64,000 nt of DNA from Methylopila sp. 73B. Lineage in GTDB: Bacteria; Pseudomonadota; Alphaproteobacteria; Rhizobiales; Methylopilaceae. The stretch lies in contig NZ_JAFV01000001.1 of assembly GCF_000526315.1 (NCBI RefSeq), positions 1,612,001 through 1,676,000 of the forward strand, read 5' to 3'. The stretch's first letter is position 1. The number at the start of each line of letters is the position of its first letter. Shown one piece after another: positions 55,000 through 62,427 of the stretch. The translations under genes and the position numbers were made by a program. The notes under the pieces were generated by a model, which made no database searches, was not told the DNA's origin, and saw only the letters and a list, made by a program, of their open reading frames with translations.

Positions 55000-55853
55000 C
55001 CGCCAGCCTCATCCGAAGGCGCGGCGTAGCCGCCGACGCCGAGCACGGGCGCCAGCGCCACGACCCCGCCGACCACCACCAGCACCGGCGGCTCGAGGCC
55101 GCCCGCGTCCTCGCCTGCGGCGAGCCGGCCCAGCGTGGTGCGCACCACCTTCTGGCGCGGGGTGGTGGCCTGCGCCACGATGGCCGCGGGCTCGGAGGCC
55201 GGACGCCCGGCCTCCATCAGCTTCTCGGCGATCACCCGCATGAGGCGGAACCCCATGTAGACCACCAGCACGGGCGAGCCCGCGGACAGCGCGGCCCAGT
55301 CGAGCCTTGCGGACAGGCCGCCCGAGGCGTCGTGGGCGGTGAGGAAGGTGACGGACTGGTTGACGTCGCGGTGCGTCACCGGGATGCCGGCTGCGGCCAG
55401 CCCGCCGACGCCGGCGGTCACCCCCGGCGCGACCCGGAACGGCACGCCGGCCGCGACGAGCCCCTGAGCCTCTTCGGCCCCGCGCCCGAAGACGTAGGGG
55501 TCGCCGCCCTTCAGTCGCAGCACGCGCTTGCCCGCGCGGGCGGCGTCGATCAGCCGGGCGTTGATCTCGGACTGCTTCGGCGAGGGACACCCGGCGCGCT
55601 TGCCGACGAAGGCGAGCTCGGCGGCGGGCGCGGCGAAGTTCAGCACGGCGTCGTTGACGAGCGCGTCGAAGAAGACGACATCGGCCTGTGACAGTCCCCA
55701 GGCGGCCTGAAGCGTCAGCAGGCCGGGATCGCCCGGGCCTGCGCCGACCAGCCAGACGGCGCCTGGGGCGAACACGGGCAGCGCGCGCGCGAAAGCGGGA
55801 TCGAAGGCGACGGGGGCGGAATGAACGCGCGCGGGATCAGAGGCAGTCGACAT
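54996..55853 (-). CDS. cobA: Uroporphyrinogen-III C-methyltransferase (SUMT)
   Basis: S-adenosylmethionine-dependent methylation of uroporphyrinogen III at C2 and C7 to precorrin-2. From ATG 55853 the protein has 285 residues; ATGs at 55865 and 55889 are earlier candidates. Family motifs are WLVGAGPGDPGLLTLQA, FFDALVNDAVL, RLKGGDPYVFGRGAEEAQGL and VYMGFRLM. There is no fused CysG-type dehydrogenase/chelatase domain. It is divergent from cobK and coupled to cobB. Confidence 0.94.
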   Translation of the reverse strand: MSTASDPARVHSAPVAFDPAFARALPVFAPGAVWLVGAGPGDPGLLTLQAAWGLSQADVVFFDALVNDAVLNFAAPAAELAFVGKRAGCPSPKQSEINARLIDAARAGKRVLRLKGGDPYVFGRGAEEAQGLVAAGVPFRVAPGVTAGVGGLAAAGIPVTHRDVNQSVTFLTAHDASGGLSARLDWAALSAGSPVLVVYMGFRLMRVIAEKLMEAGRPASEPAAIVAQATTPRQKVVRTTLGRLAAGEDAGGLEPPVLVVVGGVVALAPVLGVGGYAAPSDEAGG

Positions 55854-55930
55854 GCGCGGGACCATGGCGGTTCGGACGGCGCCGCACAATCCCGCGCCGC
55901 CACGTCGTTTCGGATAAAGGCGGCGCTGTG

Positions 55931-56692
55931 ATGGCGGCCTGTCCGCGCGTTCTGGTGCTTGGCGGCTCGTCCGAGGGCTTCGCCGCGGCTGAGCGCTTTT
56001 CGAAGCTCGGCTATGACGTCACCACCTCCTTCGCCGGCCGCACCGGCGCGCGGCGCCAGCCCGTGGGACACGCGCGCGTCGGCGGATTCGGCGGCGCGGA
56101 GGGGCTCGCGGCCTATCTCAAGGCCGAACGCGTGGCGCTGGTGATTGACGCCACGCACCCTTTCGCCGCCCGCATGAAGGCCAACGCCGCCGCGGCCTGC
56201 GGGACGACCGGGACTCCGCTGATTCATGTGGAGCGGCCGGCGTGGCGGCCTCAACCCGGCGACGACTGGCGGACGGCGCCCGACGTGACGGCCGCCGCCG
56301 CGCTGGCGCCGGCGACGGACGGCCCCTGCTTCGTCACCGTCGGCCGCCAGGAGATCGCGCCCTTCGCCGCCCGCCGCGACCTGACGCTTCTGCTCCGCGT
56401 GATCGACCCGCCCGACGCGCCCTTCGACCATCCGGCGGCGACCTTCCTCTGCGACCGCGGCCCCTTCGCGCTGGAGGCGGAGCGCCAGCTGTTCGCGACA
56501 CGGGGGATCGGGTCCGTCGTCTCGAAAAACAGCGGCGGCCCGGCGGCGGAGGCGAAACTGGTGGTCGCGCGGGAACTGGGGCTGCCGGTCGTCATGGTGG
56601 AGCGACCGCCCCGCCCCGAAGGTGTGACGGCGGAGAGCGTCGAGGAGGCCGCGCGGCTTGCGAGGGAGATGCTCGGGTTGAGATCCGACTGA
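55931..56692 (+). CDS. cobK: Precorrin-6A reductase
   Basis: NADPH-dependent reduction of the C18-C19 double bond of precorrin-6A. 253 residues from ATG 55931; the adjacent GTG 55928 is the alternative. An N-terminal Rossmann fold VLVLGGSSEGFAAAERFSKL, VIDATHPFAARMKANAAAAC, and the C-terminal VVSKNSGGPAAEAKLVVARE match the family. It is divergent from cobA, and its transcript is separated from cobL by 256 bases holding two palindromic repeats. Confidence 0.93.
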   Translation: MAACPRVLVLGGSSEGFAAAERFSKLGYDVTTSFAGRTGARRQPVGHARVGGFGGAEGLAAYLKAERVALVIDATHPFAARMKANAAAACGTTGTPLIHVERPAWRPQPGDDWRTAPDVTAAAALAPATDGPCFVTVGRQEIAPFAARRDLTLLLRVIDPPDAPFDHPAATFLCDRGPFALEAERQLFATRGIGSVVSKNSGGPAAEAKLVVARELGLPVVMVERPPRPEGVTAESVEEAARLAREMLGLRSD

Positions 56693-56717
56693 CGCAACCT
56701 CCTGGGCCACCCTCACC

Positions 56718-56805
56718 CGTCGTCCTCCGGCTCGACCGGAGGACCCATCTGCGGCGTAGAGATCGACGTCGGACATGGATGGTCCGGTCAAGCCGGACCA
56801 TGACG
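56718..56805. repeat. Inverted pair of palindromic hairpins (REP-like, family C)
   Basis: Hairpin 1 is GTCCTCCGG-CTCGA-CCGGAGGAC (56722-56744); hairpin 2 is ATGGTCCGG-TCAAG-CCGGACCAT (56779-56801). The 32-base regions around them are inverted copies of each other. Differences in the stems compensate: TCC/GGA in one, TGG/CCA in the other. This indicates selection for base pairing. They lie just after cobK. Confidence 0.7.
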
Positions 56806-56871
56806 GCGAGGGTGACATGACGGTTGCGAGCGGCGACGACGGTCCGCGCGCGCCCTAAACCTATCTCTCAC

Positions 56872-56920
56872 CTCCTCATGCTGAGGAGCATGCCGTAAGG
56901 CATGCGTCTCGAAGCACGCA
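56872..56920. repeat. Dispersed palindromic repeat, half-unit (family B)
   Basis: CTCCTCATGCTGAGGAGC, a unique stem GCATGCCGTAAGGCATGC, then GCGTCTCGAAGCACGCA. The outer blocks match the right half of the repeat at 20280-20321 and the central stem differs but still pairs. It lies 29 bases before cobL. Confidence 0.75.
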
Positions 56921-56948
56921 CTCCCCCCAGAGCCGGCGCCCGGATCCC

Positions 56949-58187
56949 ATGACCCGCTCCCCTGATCACCCCCGCTGGCTCACCGTGGTCGGCGTCAATG
57001 AGGACGGCCTCGACGGTCTCGGCCTCGCGGCCCGCGCGGCGCTCGCGACCGCGGAGAAGGTCGTTGGCGGCGCGCGCCACCTCGCGCTGATCCCGGCCGA
57101 GGCGTCTCCGAAGGCCGAGCGCCACGCCTGGCCCTCGCCCATGCTGCCGTTCCTCGACGTGCTCGTCTCCTGGCGCGGCCGGCCGGCCGTCGTGCTGGCG
57201 AGCGGCGATCCGCTGCTCCACGGCGTCGCCGCCACGCTGCTCGGGCGGGTGGGGCCTGAGGAGATGACCGTGCTGCCGGCGCCCTCCGCCTTCCAGCTCG
57301 CCTGCGCGGCGATGCTGTGGCCGGTCGCCTCCACCGCCCTCGTCACCGCCTGCGGCCGGCCGGTGGAGACGCTCGCGGCCGAGCTTCACGACGGCGCCCG
57401 CATCGTGCTGTTCTCCGCCGACGGCGCGACACCCGCCGCGGCCGCCGCGCTGCTGGTCGCCCATGGCTACGGCGACAGCGCGGTCACAGTGCTCGAGCGG
57501 CTCGGCGGGCCTCACGCCGCGGCGACGTCGCTGCCCGCCCATGCGGTCGGCGACCGCAGCTTCGACGCGCTCACCACGATCGCGATCGCCTGCGTGGCGG
57601 GGCCGGACGCGCGCCTGCTGCCGCGCGTGCCGGGCCTGCCCGACGACGCCTTCGCCAACGACGGCCAGATCACGCGCCGCGAGGTGCGGGCGCTGACGCT
57701 GGCGCGGCTCGCTCCCCTCCCCGGCGCTTTGCTCTGGGACGTCGGCGCAGGCTCGGGCTCGATCGGAATCGAATGGATGCGCGCCGCCCGCGGGGCGCGC
57801 GCCATCGCGCTGGAGCCGCGCGCAGACCGCGCCGCCCGCGCCCGCGCCAACGCCGCCCGACTCGGCGTCCCCACGCTCGACGTGCGCGAGGCCGCCGCGC
57901 CGGAAGGCCTCGCCGGCTTGCCCCGGCCCGACGCGGTGTTCCTCGGCGGCGGCGCGACGGCGCCCGGCGCGTTGGAGATCTGCTGGGCCGCGCTGAAGCC
58001 CGGCGGGCGGCTCGTCGCCAACGCCGTGACGCTGGAGACTGAGACGAAGCTGCTCGCAGCGCGCGGGACGCTGGAGGGCGACCTCGTCCGCCTCCAGATC
58101 GCGAACGCCGAACCGGTGGGCCGCATGACCGGCTGGCGGCCAGCGATGCCGGTCACCCAGTTCGTCGCCACCAAGCCGCGTGGCTAA
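56949..58187 (+). CDS. cobL: Precorrin-6Y C5,15-methyltransferase (decarboxylating)
   Basis: Bifunctional enzyme (CbiE-CbiT fusion) of 412 residues that methylates C5 and C15 and removes the acetate carboxyl at C12. The N-terminal tetrapyrrole methylase domain (about 10-205) starts VVGVNEDGLDGLGLAARAAL, with VLASGDPLLHGVAATL. The C-terminal class I methyltransferase (about 235-405) has LLWDVGAGSGSIGIEWMRAA and VFLGGGATAPGALEICW. It overlaps the start region of cobM. Confidence 0.95.
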   Translation: MTRSPDHPRWLTVVGVNEDGLDGLGLAARAALATAEKVVGGARHLALIPAEASPKAERHAWPSPMLPFLDVLVSWRGRPAVVLASGDPLLHGVAATLLGRVGPEEMTVLPAPSAFQLACAAMLWPVASTALVTACGRPVETLAAELHDGARIVLFSADGATPAAAAALLVAHGYGDSAVTVLERLGGPHAAATSLPAHAVGDRSFDALTTIAIACVAGPDARLLPRVPGLPDDAFANDGQITRREVRALTLARLAPLPGALLWDVGAGSGSIGIEWMRAARGARAIALEPRADRAARARANAARLGVPTLDVREAAAPEGLAGLPRPDAVFLGGGATAPGALEICWAALKPGGRLVANAVTLETETKLLAARGTLEGDLVRLQIANAEPVGRMTGWRPAMPVTQFVATKPRG

Positions 58188-58197
58188 GGAGACGGGC

Positions 58198-58959
58198 ATG
58201 ACCGTCCATTTCATCGGCGCAGGCCCTGGCGACCCGGACCTCATCACCGTGCGCGGCCGCGACCTGATCGCCCGCTGCCCCGTCTGCCTCTACGCCGGCT
58301 CGCTGGTGCCGAAGGCGGTGGTGGCCTACGCGCCGCAGGGCGCGCGCGTGCGGGACACCGCCGGCATGGCGCTGGAGGAGATCGTCGCCGAATTCGAGGC
58401 GGCGCACGCGGCGGGGCTGGACGTCGCGCGCGTGCACTCGGGCGACCCCTCGCTCTACGGCGCGACGGCCGAGCAGTTCTCGGCGCTCGCCGCCCGCGGC
58501 ATCCCGTACGAGATCACCCCCGGCGTGCCGGCCTTCGCCGCCGCCGCCGCGCGGCTCGGGGTCGAGCTGACGGTGCCCGAAGTCGTGCAAACGGTCGTCC
58601 TGTCCCGGCTCTCCGGCCGCGCCTCGCCGATGCCCCCGGCCGAGACGCTTGCGAACGTGGCGGCGTCCCGCGGCACGCTCGCCCTGCACCTCGCCGCGAA
58701 GCAGCTTCCCCGCATCGCAGCCGAGTTGACCCCGCTCTACGGGGCGGACTGCCCCGTCGCGCTGGTCGCCCGCGCGACCTGGCCCGACGAGGTCATCGTG
58801 CGGGGGACGCTCGCCGACATCGTCGAGAAGGTCGCGCCTTATGGCGTGGAGCGCACGGCGCTGGTGCTGGTGGGCTGGGCGCTCCGGGGCGCAGGCGACG
58901 CGACAAGCGCGCTCTACGACGCCGCCCACGACCGGCATCTGAAACCGGCGACGGAGTGA
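58198..58959 (+). CDS. cobM: Precorrin-4 C11-methyltransferase
   Basis: 253 residues from ATG 58198, preceded by AAGGA; an in-frame GTG at 58180 overlaps cobL. Tetrapyrrole methylase motifs are VHFIGAGPGDPDLITVRGRD, VARVHSGDPSLYGATAEQ, YEITPGVPAFAAAAARLG and LALHLAAKQLPRIAAEL. It methylates C11 of precorrin-4 to precorrin-5. It is co-transcribed with cobL and convergent with cobJ. Confidence 0.95.
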   Translation: MTVHFIGAGPGDPDLITVRGRDLIARCPVCLYAGSLVPKAVVAYAPQGARVRDTAGMALEEIVAEFEAAHAAGLDVARVHSGDPSLYGATAEQFSALAARGIPYEITPGVPAFAAAAARLGVELTVPEVVQTVVLSRLSGRASPMPPAETLANVAASRGTLALHLAAKQLPRIAAELTPLYGADCPVALVARATWPDEVIVRGTLADIVEKVAPYGVERTALVLVGWALRGAGDATSALYDAAHDRHLKPATE

Positions 58960-58995
58960 GGCGTACTCAGCCCGCCGCATCGGCCAAGAACCACG

Positions 58996-60669
58996 TCAGC
59001 CCGCCTCGTCAGCGAAATAACTGCGGGGCGTGTAGACCCACGTCTTGCCGTCGGCGCGGGCGAAGGCGCGGGTTTTGGACGATCCGATCAGCACCAGCGT
59101 GCGCATGTCGACAAGGTCGGGGTCGAGGTCGCCCAGCGTCGTCAGGGTGAAGCCTTCGCCTGTCCGACCGACGCTGCGCGCCAACGCCACCAGCGTCTCC
59201 GGCGCGCGCCGGGCGCGGAGGATGTCCAGCGCACGGAAGAGCTGCTCGCGGCGGGTCTTGGAGGCCGGGTTGTAGAGCGCGATGACGAAGTCGCCCTCGG
59301 CCGCGGCGGAGAGCCGCTGGGCGATGATCTCCCAGGGCTTCAGGTAGTCCGACAGCGAGATGGTCGCAAAATCGTGGCCGAGAGGCGCGCCGAGGCGGGC
59401 GGCGGCGGCCTGCATGGCGGAGACGCCGGGCGTGACCTCGACCGCGACCGAGGGCCAGCCCGCGGGCGCCGCCTCCAGCGCCTCCATCACGGCCGCCGCC
59501 ATGCCGAACACGCCGGCGTCGCCGGAGGAGACCACCGCCACCTCGCGCCCTTGAGCCGCGAGCGTCAGCGCCGCCTGCGCGCGCTCGACTTCGACGCGGT
59601 TGTCGGAGCCGTGGCGGCGCTGGCCGGCGCGCTCCGGCGCCATGGCGAGATAGGGCTCGTAGCCCACGAGATCGGAGGCGCGGTCGAGCGCCGCCGCCGC
59701 CTCCGGGGTCAGCCAGCCGCGCGGGCCGGGGCCGAGGCCGACCACCGTCACGCGGCCGGGCGCGCGCCCAAAATCCTCGGGCGCGACGGGCGCCGGAAAG
59801 CGATGGATGCGCAGGCCGGGCTCGGCGTGGATCGTCTCGCCGTCCTCCAGCCGCTGCTCGACGATCCTGAGCGGAACGCCGCGCGCGGCGAGCGCCTCGA
59901 CGAAGAGGTGGTGCAGCGGCGCGCCTTCCGGCGCCAGCGCCGCCCCCAACGCGGCCGGCGCCAGGGCGAGCCGCGCCACCGCGGCGTCGAAGGCCTCGAG
60001 CGTCGCCATGTCGGGCCGGTCGAAGGCCGCGACCAGCACCTGCGGGTGGAACAGCAGGCCGTCGGCCGGCGCGGGAACGTCCTCCGCGGTCACCCGCAGC
60101 AGCACCGCGCCGTCGTCGCCCTGCGGCAGGTCGGACGCGCGGAGCCAGGGCGCCTCGCCCTCGATCCGGGCGCGGGCGCCGGCCAGCAGGTCGGAGGTGG
60201 CGCGCTTGGCGTCCTGCGGGTTCGCCAGCACGTAGCCGTGCGGCGGGCTTTCCAGCACGAGACCGAAGCGGCGGGCGCCCGCGCCGGTGATGGCCGCCGC
60301 GCCGCCCAGCGCCGCGGCGACCGTCCGCGCCAGAGCATCCGCGCCGGCGAGGCCGCCGAGCAGCGGGACCACCGCCGCGCCGTCGTCGGACACCGCCAGC
60401 ACCGGCGGCTCCACATGCTTGTCCCGGAGAAGAGGCGCGATCAGGCGGATCAGGATGCCCGCGGCGCAGACGCCGAAGATCGGCCGGCCCGCGCGAAACG
60501 CCTCCGCCACCGCGCTGGCGGCGTCCTCGAAGACGCCGTCGAGACCCGTGACGCGGCCTGCGAGGCCCGCCGTCTCCCCGCCCACGGCCGAAGCCGTCCG
60601 CCGCGCGGTCTCGGCGCCGGAGGCGTTGAAGGCGAAGACGATCGGCCGAGGCGCGGCGTCGCGCGTCAC
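58996..60669 (-). CDS. cobJ: Fusion of CbiG-like domain and precorrin-3B C17-methyltransferase
   Basis: 557 residues. The C-terminal half (about 310-557) is CobJ/CbiH: VTVVGLGPGPRGWLTPEAAA, VVSSGDAGVFGMAAAVMEAL, VEVTPGVSAMQAAAARLGAP and IALYNPASKTRREQL. It carries out C17 methylation linked to ring contraction. The N-terminal half contains CbiG-type sequence (FGVCAAGILIRLIAPLLRDK, VLAVSDDGAAVVPLLGG). CbiG opens the delta-lactone in the anaerobic route, while CobE is its aerobic relative. The segment after it, where a CbiG_C/CobE domain is expected, is weakly conserved. ATGA overlap with cobI. Confidence 0.92.
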   Translation of the reverse strand: MTRDAAPRPIVFAFNASGAETARRTASAVGGETAGLAGRVTGLDGVFEDAASAVAEAFRAGRPIFGVCAAGILIRLIAPLLRDKHVEPPVLAVSDDGAAVVPLLGGLAGADALARTVAAALGGAAAITGAGARRFGLVLESPPHGYVLANPQDAKRATSDLLAGARARIEGEAPWLRASDLPQGDDGAVLLRVTAEDVPAPADGLLFHPQVLVAAFDRPDMATLEAFDAAVARLALAPAALGAALAPEGAPLHHLFVEALAARGVPLRIVEQRLEDGETIHAEPGLRIHRFPAPVAPEDFGRAPGRVTVVGLGPGPRGWLTPEAAAALDRASDLVGYEPYLAMAPERAGQRRHGSDNRVEVERAQAALTLAAQGREVAVVSSGDAGVFGMAAAVMEALEAAPAGWPSVAVEVTPGVSAMQAAAARLGAPLGHDFATISLSDYLKPWEIIAQRLSAAAEGDFVIALYNPASKTRREQLFRALDILRARRAPETLVALARSVGRTGEGFTLTTLGDLDPDLVDMRTLVLIGSSKTRAFARADGKTWVYTPRSYFADEAG

Positions 60670-61394
60670 GGCGTCTCGAGACCGGGCAAGACGATGATGG
60701 AGAAGTAGGGCACGGAGGCCGGGTCAACCTCGGCGGCCGGCAGCACGCGCTCGCGCTCCTGGCTGGCGCGCTCGACGTAGAACGCCCGCTCCAGCACGCC
60801 GGCGGCGTCCAGCGACGCGCGGACCTTTGCGAAGGTGCGGCCGAGCTTCATGACGACGGCGGCGTCGGCGGCGGCGAGCCGTCGCGTCAGCTCCTCCGCC
60901 GGCAGCGTGCCGGGGATGACGGTGACGGTGTCGCGGCGGAGCACCAGCGGACGGCCGAGCGCGACCGGGGCCGCCATCACCGAGGAGACGCCCGGCGTCA
61001 CCGTGGTCTCGTAGCGGTCCTTCAGGCGGTGGTGCCAATAGATGAAGGAGCCGTAGAAGAACGGGTCGCCCTCGCACAGCACGCAGACGTCGAGGCCACG
61101 GTCCAGGCGGGAGGCGATGTCCTCGGCGCTCGCGTTGTAGAAGTCGCGCATCACCTGCGGGTAGGACGGCAGATCCGCCTCCGGGCTCGCCGTCACCGGA
61201 TAGACCAGCGGCAGCAGCTCCTGGTCGGGGCGGAGATGCGGGCGGGCGGCGGCGAGCGCCACGCCGTTGCCGGCCTTGGCGGCGGGATAGGCGATGACCT
61301 GCGCCTGCTGGATCAGGCGCAGCGCCTTCAGCGTCAGGAGCTCCGGATCGCCGGGCCCGACGCCGACGCCGGAAAGTCGTCCGGGGGCGGTCAT
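60666..61394 (-). CDS. cobI: Precorrin-2 C20-methyltransferase
   Basis: 242 residues. Tetrapyrrole methylase motifs: LSGVGVGPGDPELLTLKALR, VLCEGDPFFYGSFIYWHHRL, TTVTPGVSSVMAAPVALGRP and VVMKLGRTFAKV. It methylates precorrin-2 at C20 to precorrin-3A. It overlaps both neighbours by four bases (ATGA), in the order cobH-cobI-cobJ. Confidence 0.95.
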   Translation of the reverse strand: MTAPGRLSGVGVGPGDPELLTLKALRLIQQAQVIAYPAAKAGNGVALAAARPHLRPDQELLPLVYPVTASPEADLPSYPQVMRDFYNASAEDIASRLDRGLDVCVLCEGDPFFYGSFIYWHHRLKDRYETTVTPGVSSVMAAPVALGRPLVLRRDTVTVIPGTLPAEELTRRLAAADAAVVMKLGRTFAKVRASLDAAGVLERAFYVERASQERERVLPAAEVDPASVPYFSIIVLPGLETP

Positions 61395-62014
61395 TCCTTC
61401 GGGTCCGCGACGGCGTTGATTGCGGCCACCGTCATCGCGCTGCCGCCGCGCCGTCCGAGCAGCGTGAGGAACGGGACGCCGCGGGGGTTCGACGCCAGTT
61501 CGTCCTTCGATTCGGCCGCCCCAATGAAGCCGACGGGCAGGCCGAGGATCGCCGCGGGCTTCGGCCAGCCGGCGTCGAGCCGCTCAAGCAGGTGAAACAG
61601 CGTCGTCGGCGCGTTGCCGATCGCGACCACCGCCCCGTCCAGCCGATCGCGCCACAGCTCGACGGCGGCGGCGGAGCGCGTGGTTCCGAGGTCGGCCGCG
61701 AGCCCCGGCGTGCGCGGGTCGTCGAGGAAGCACAGCACCTCGTTGTCGGCCGGCAGGCGGGATCGCGTGACGCCGGAGGCGACCATCTTGGCGTCGGTGA
61801 TGATGGGCGCGCCGTTGCGCAGCGCGGCGCGGCCGGCCGCGACCACGGCGGGGTCGAACCGGACGTCGGCGGGCAGATCGGTCATGCCGCAGGCGTGGAT
61901 CATCCGCACCACGGCTCCGGCGACGTCGTCGGGCAGTCCCCCAAGATCGGCCTCCGCCCTGATCGTCGCGAACGAGCGGCGATAAATCTCCGCCCCGTCC
62001 TTCACATAGTCCAT
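61391..62014 (-). CDS. cobH: Precorrin-8X methylmutase
   Basis: Moves a methyl group from C11 to C12 to form hydrogenobyrinic acid. From ATG 62014 the protein has 207 residues, the family's usual length; the frame extends to 62119 without sequence resembling CobH. The catalytic His is in VVRMIHACGMTDLPADVRF near residue 43. PIITDAKMVASGVTRSRLP, IGNAPTTLFHLLERL and LPVGFIGAAESKDELA are typical. First gene of the cobHIJ transcript. Confidence 0.95.
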   Translation of the reverse strand: MDYVKDGAEIYRRSFATIRAEADLGGLPDDVAGAVVRMIHACGMTDLPADVRFDPAVVAAGRAALRNGAPIITDAKMVASGVTRSRLPADNEVLCFLDDPRTPGLAADLGTTRSAAAVELWRDRLDGAVVAIGNAPTTLFHLLERLDAGWPKPAAILGLPVGFIGAAESKDELASNPRGVPFLTLLGRRGGSAMTVAAINAVADPKE

Positions 62015-62427
62015 CACGCCCGCCCTGAAGCCTCGCGACAGCCTTGTGACGGGGGCGGCGCCGGCTGGCAAGGGGGCAATCCGACGGGCGTCCCGAGCTC
62101 CGACGTCGGCGCGCGCCATTGACGGAATGGGCCGATAGGAGATGGCCGAAGGCGCGACGTCGATCCGCCGACGGACGATGCTTGTGGCGATAACGCATCG
62201 TGACCGACCGCCCTGAGACCTTCCGTTCCAGAACGACGCGGCCGAATGCTGTGCGGAAATGACGCAAAACTATTTTCTGGCGACAACAGCGCAGCTAACC
62301 TTCACATCGATCGATGCAATCCTCATACGATTATCGATTGATTACTTCATTTTAATCTCTCATTAGCCACATCATGACACGTTCACGCCAGCGCGGTAGG
62401 ACACGGGCTGTTTCGGGGACTGGTGGA
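62015..62427. other. Intergenic region between cobH and a chemoreceptor gene
   Basis: No gene or B12 riboswitch core was recognised. The half next to cobH is high-GC. 62260-62370 is AT-rich (ACGATTATCGATTGATTACT) and probably holds the chemoreceptor promoter. ATCTCTCATT (62355-62364) also occurs before the Sel1-type gene at 26285. Confidence 0.5.

Noticed and set aside
62015-62427. Adenosylcobalamin riboswitch before cobH or cobQ
   Set aside because: No B12 box or conserved core was found on either strand here or at 50437-50763.
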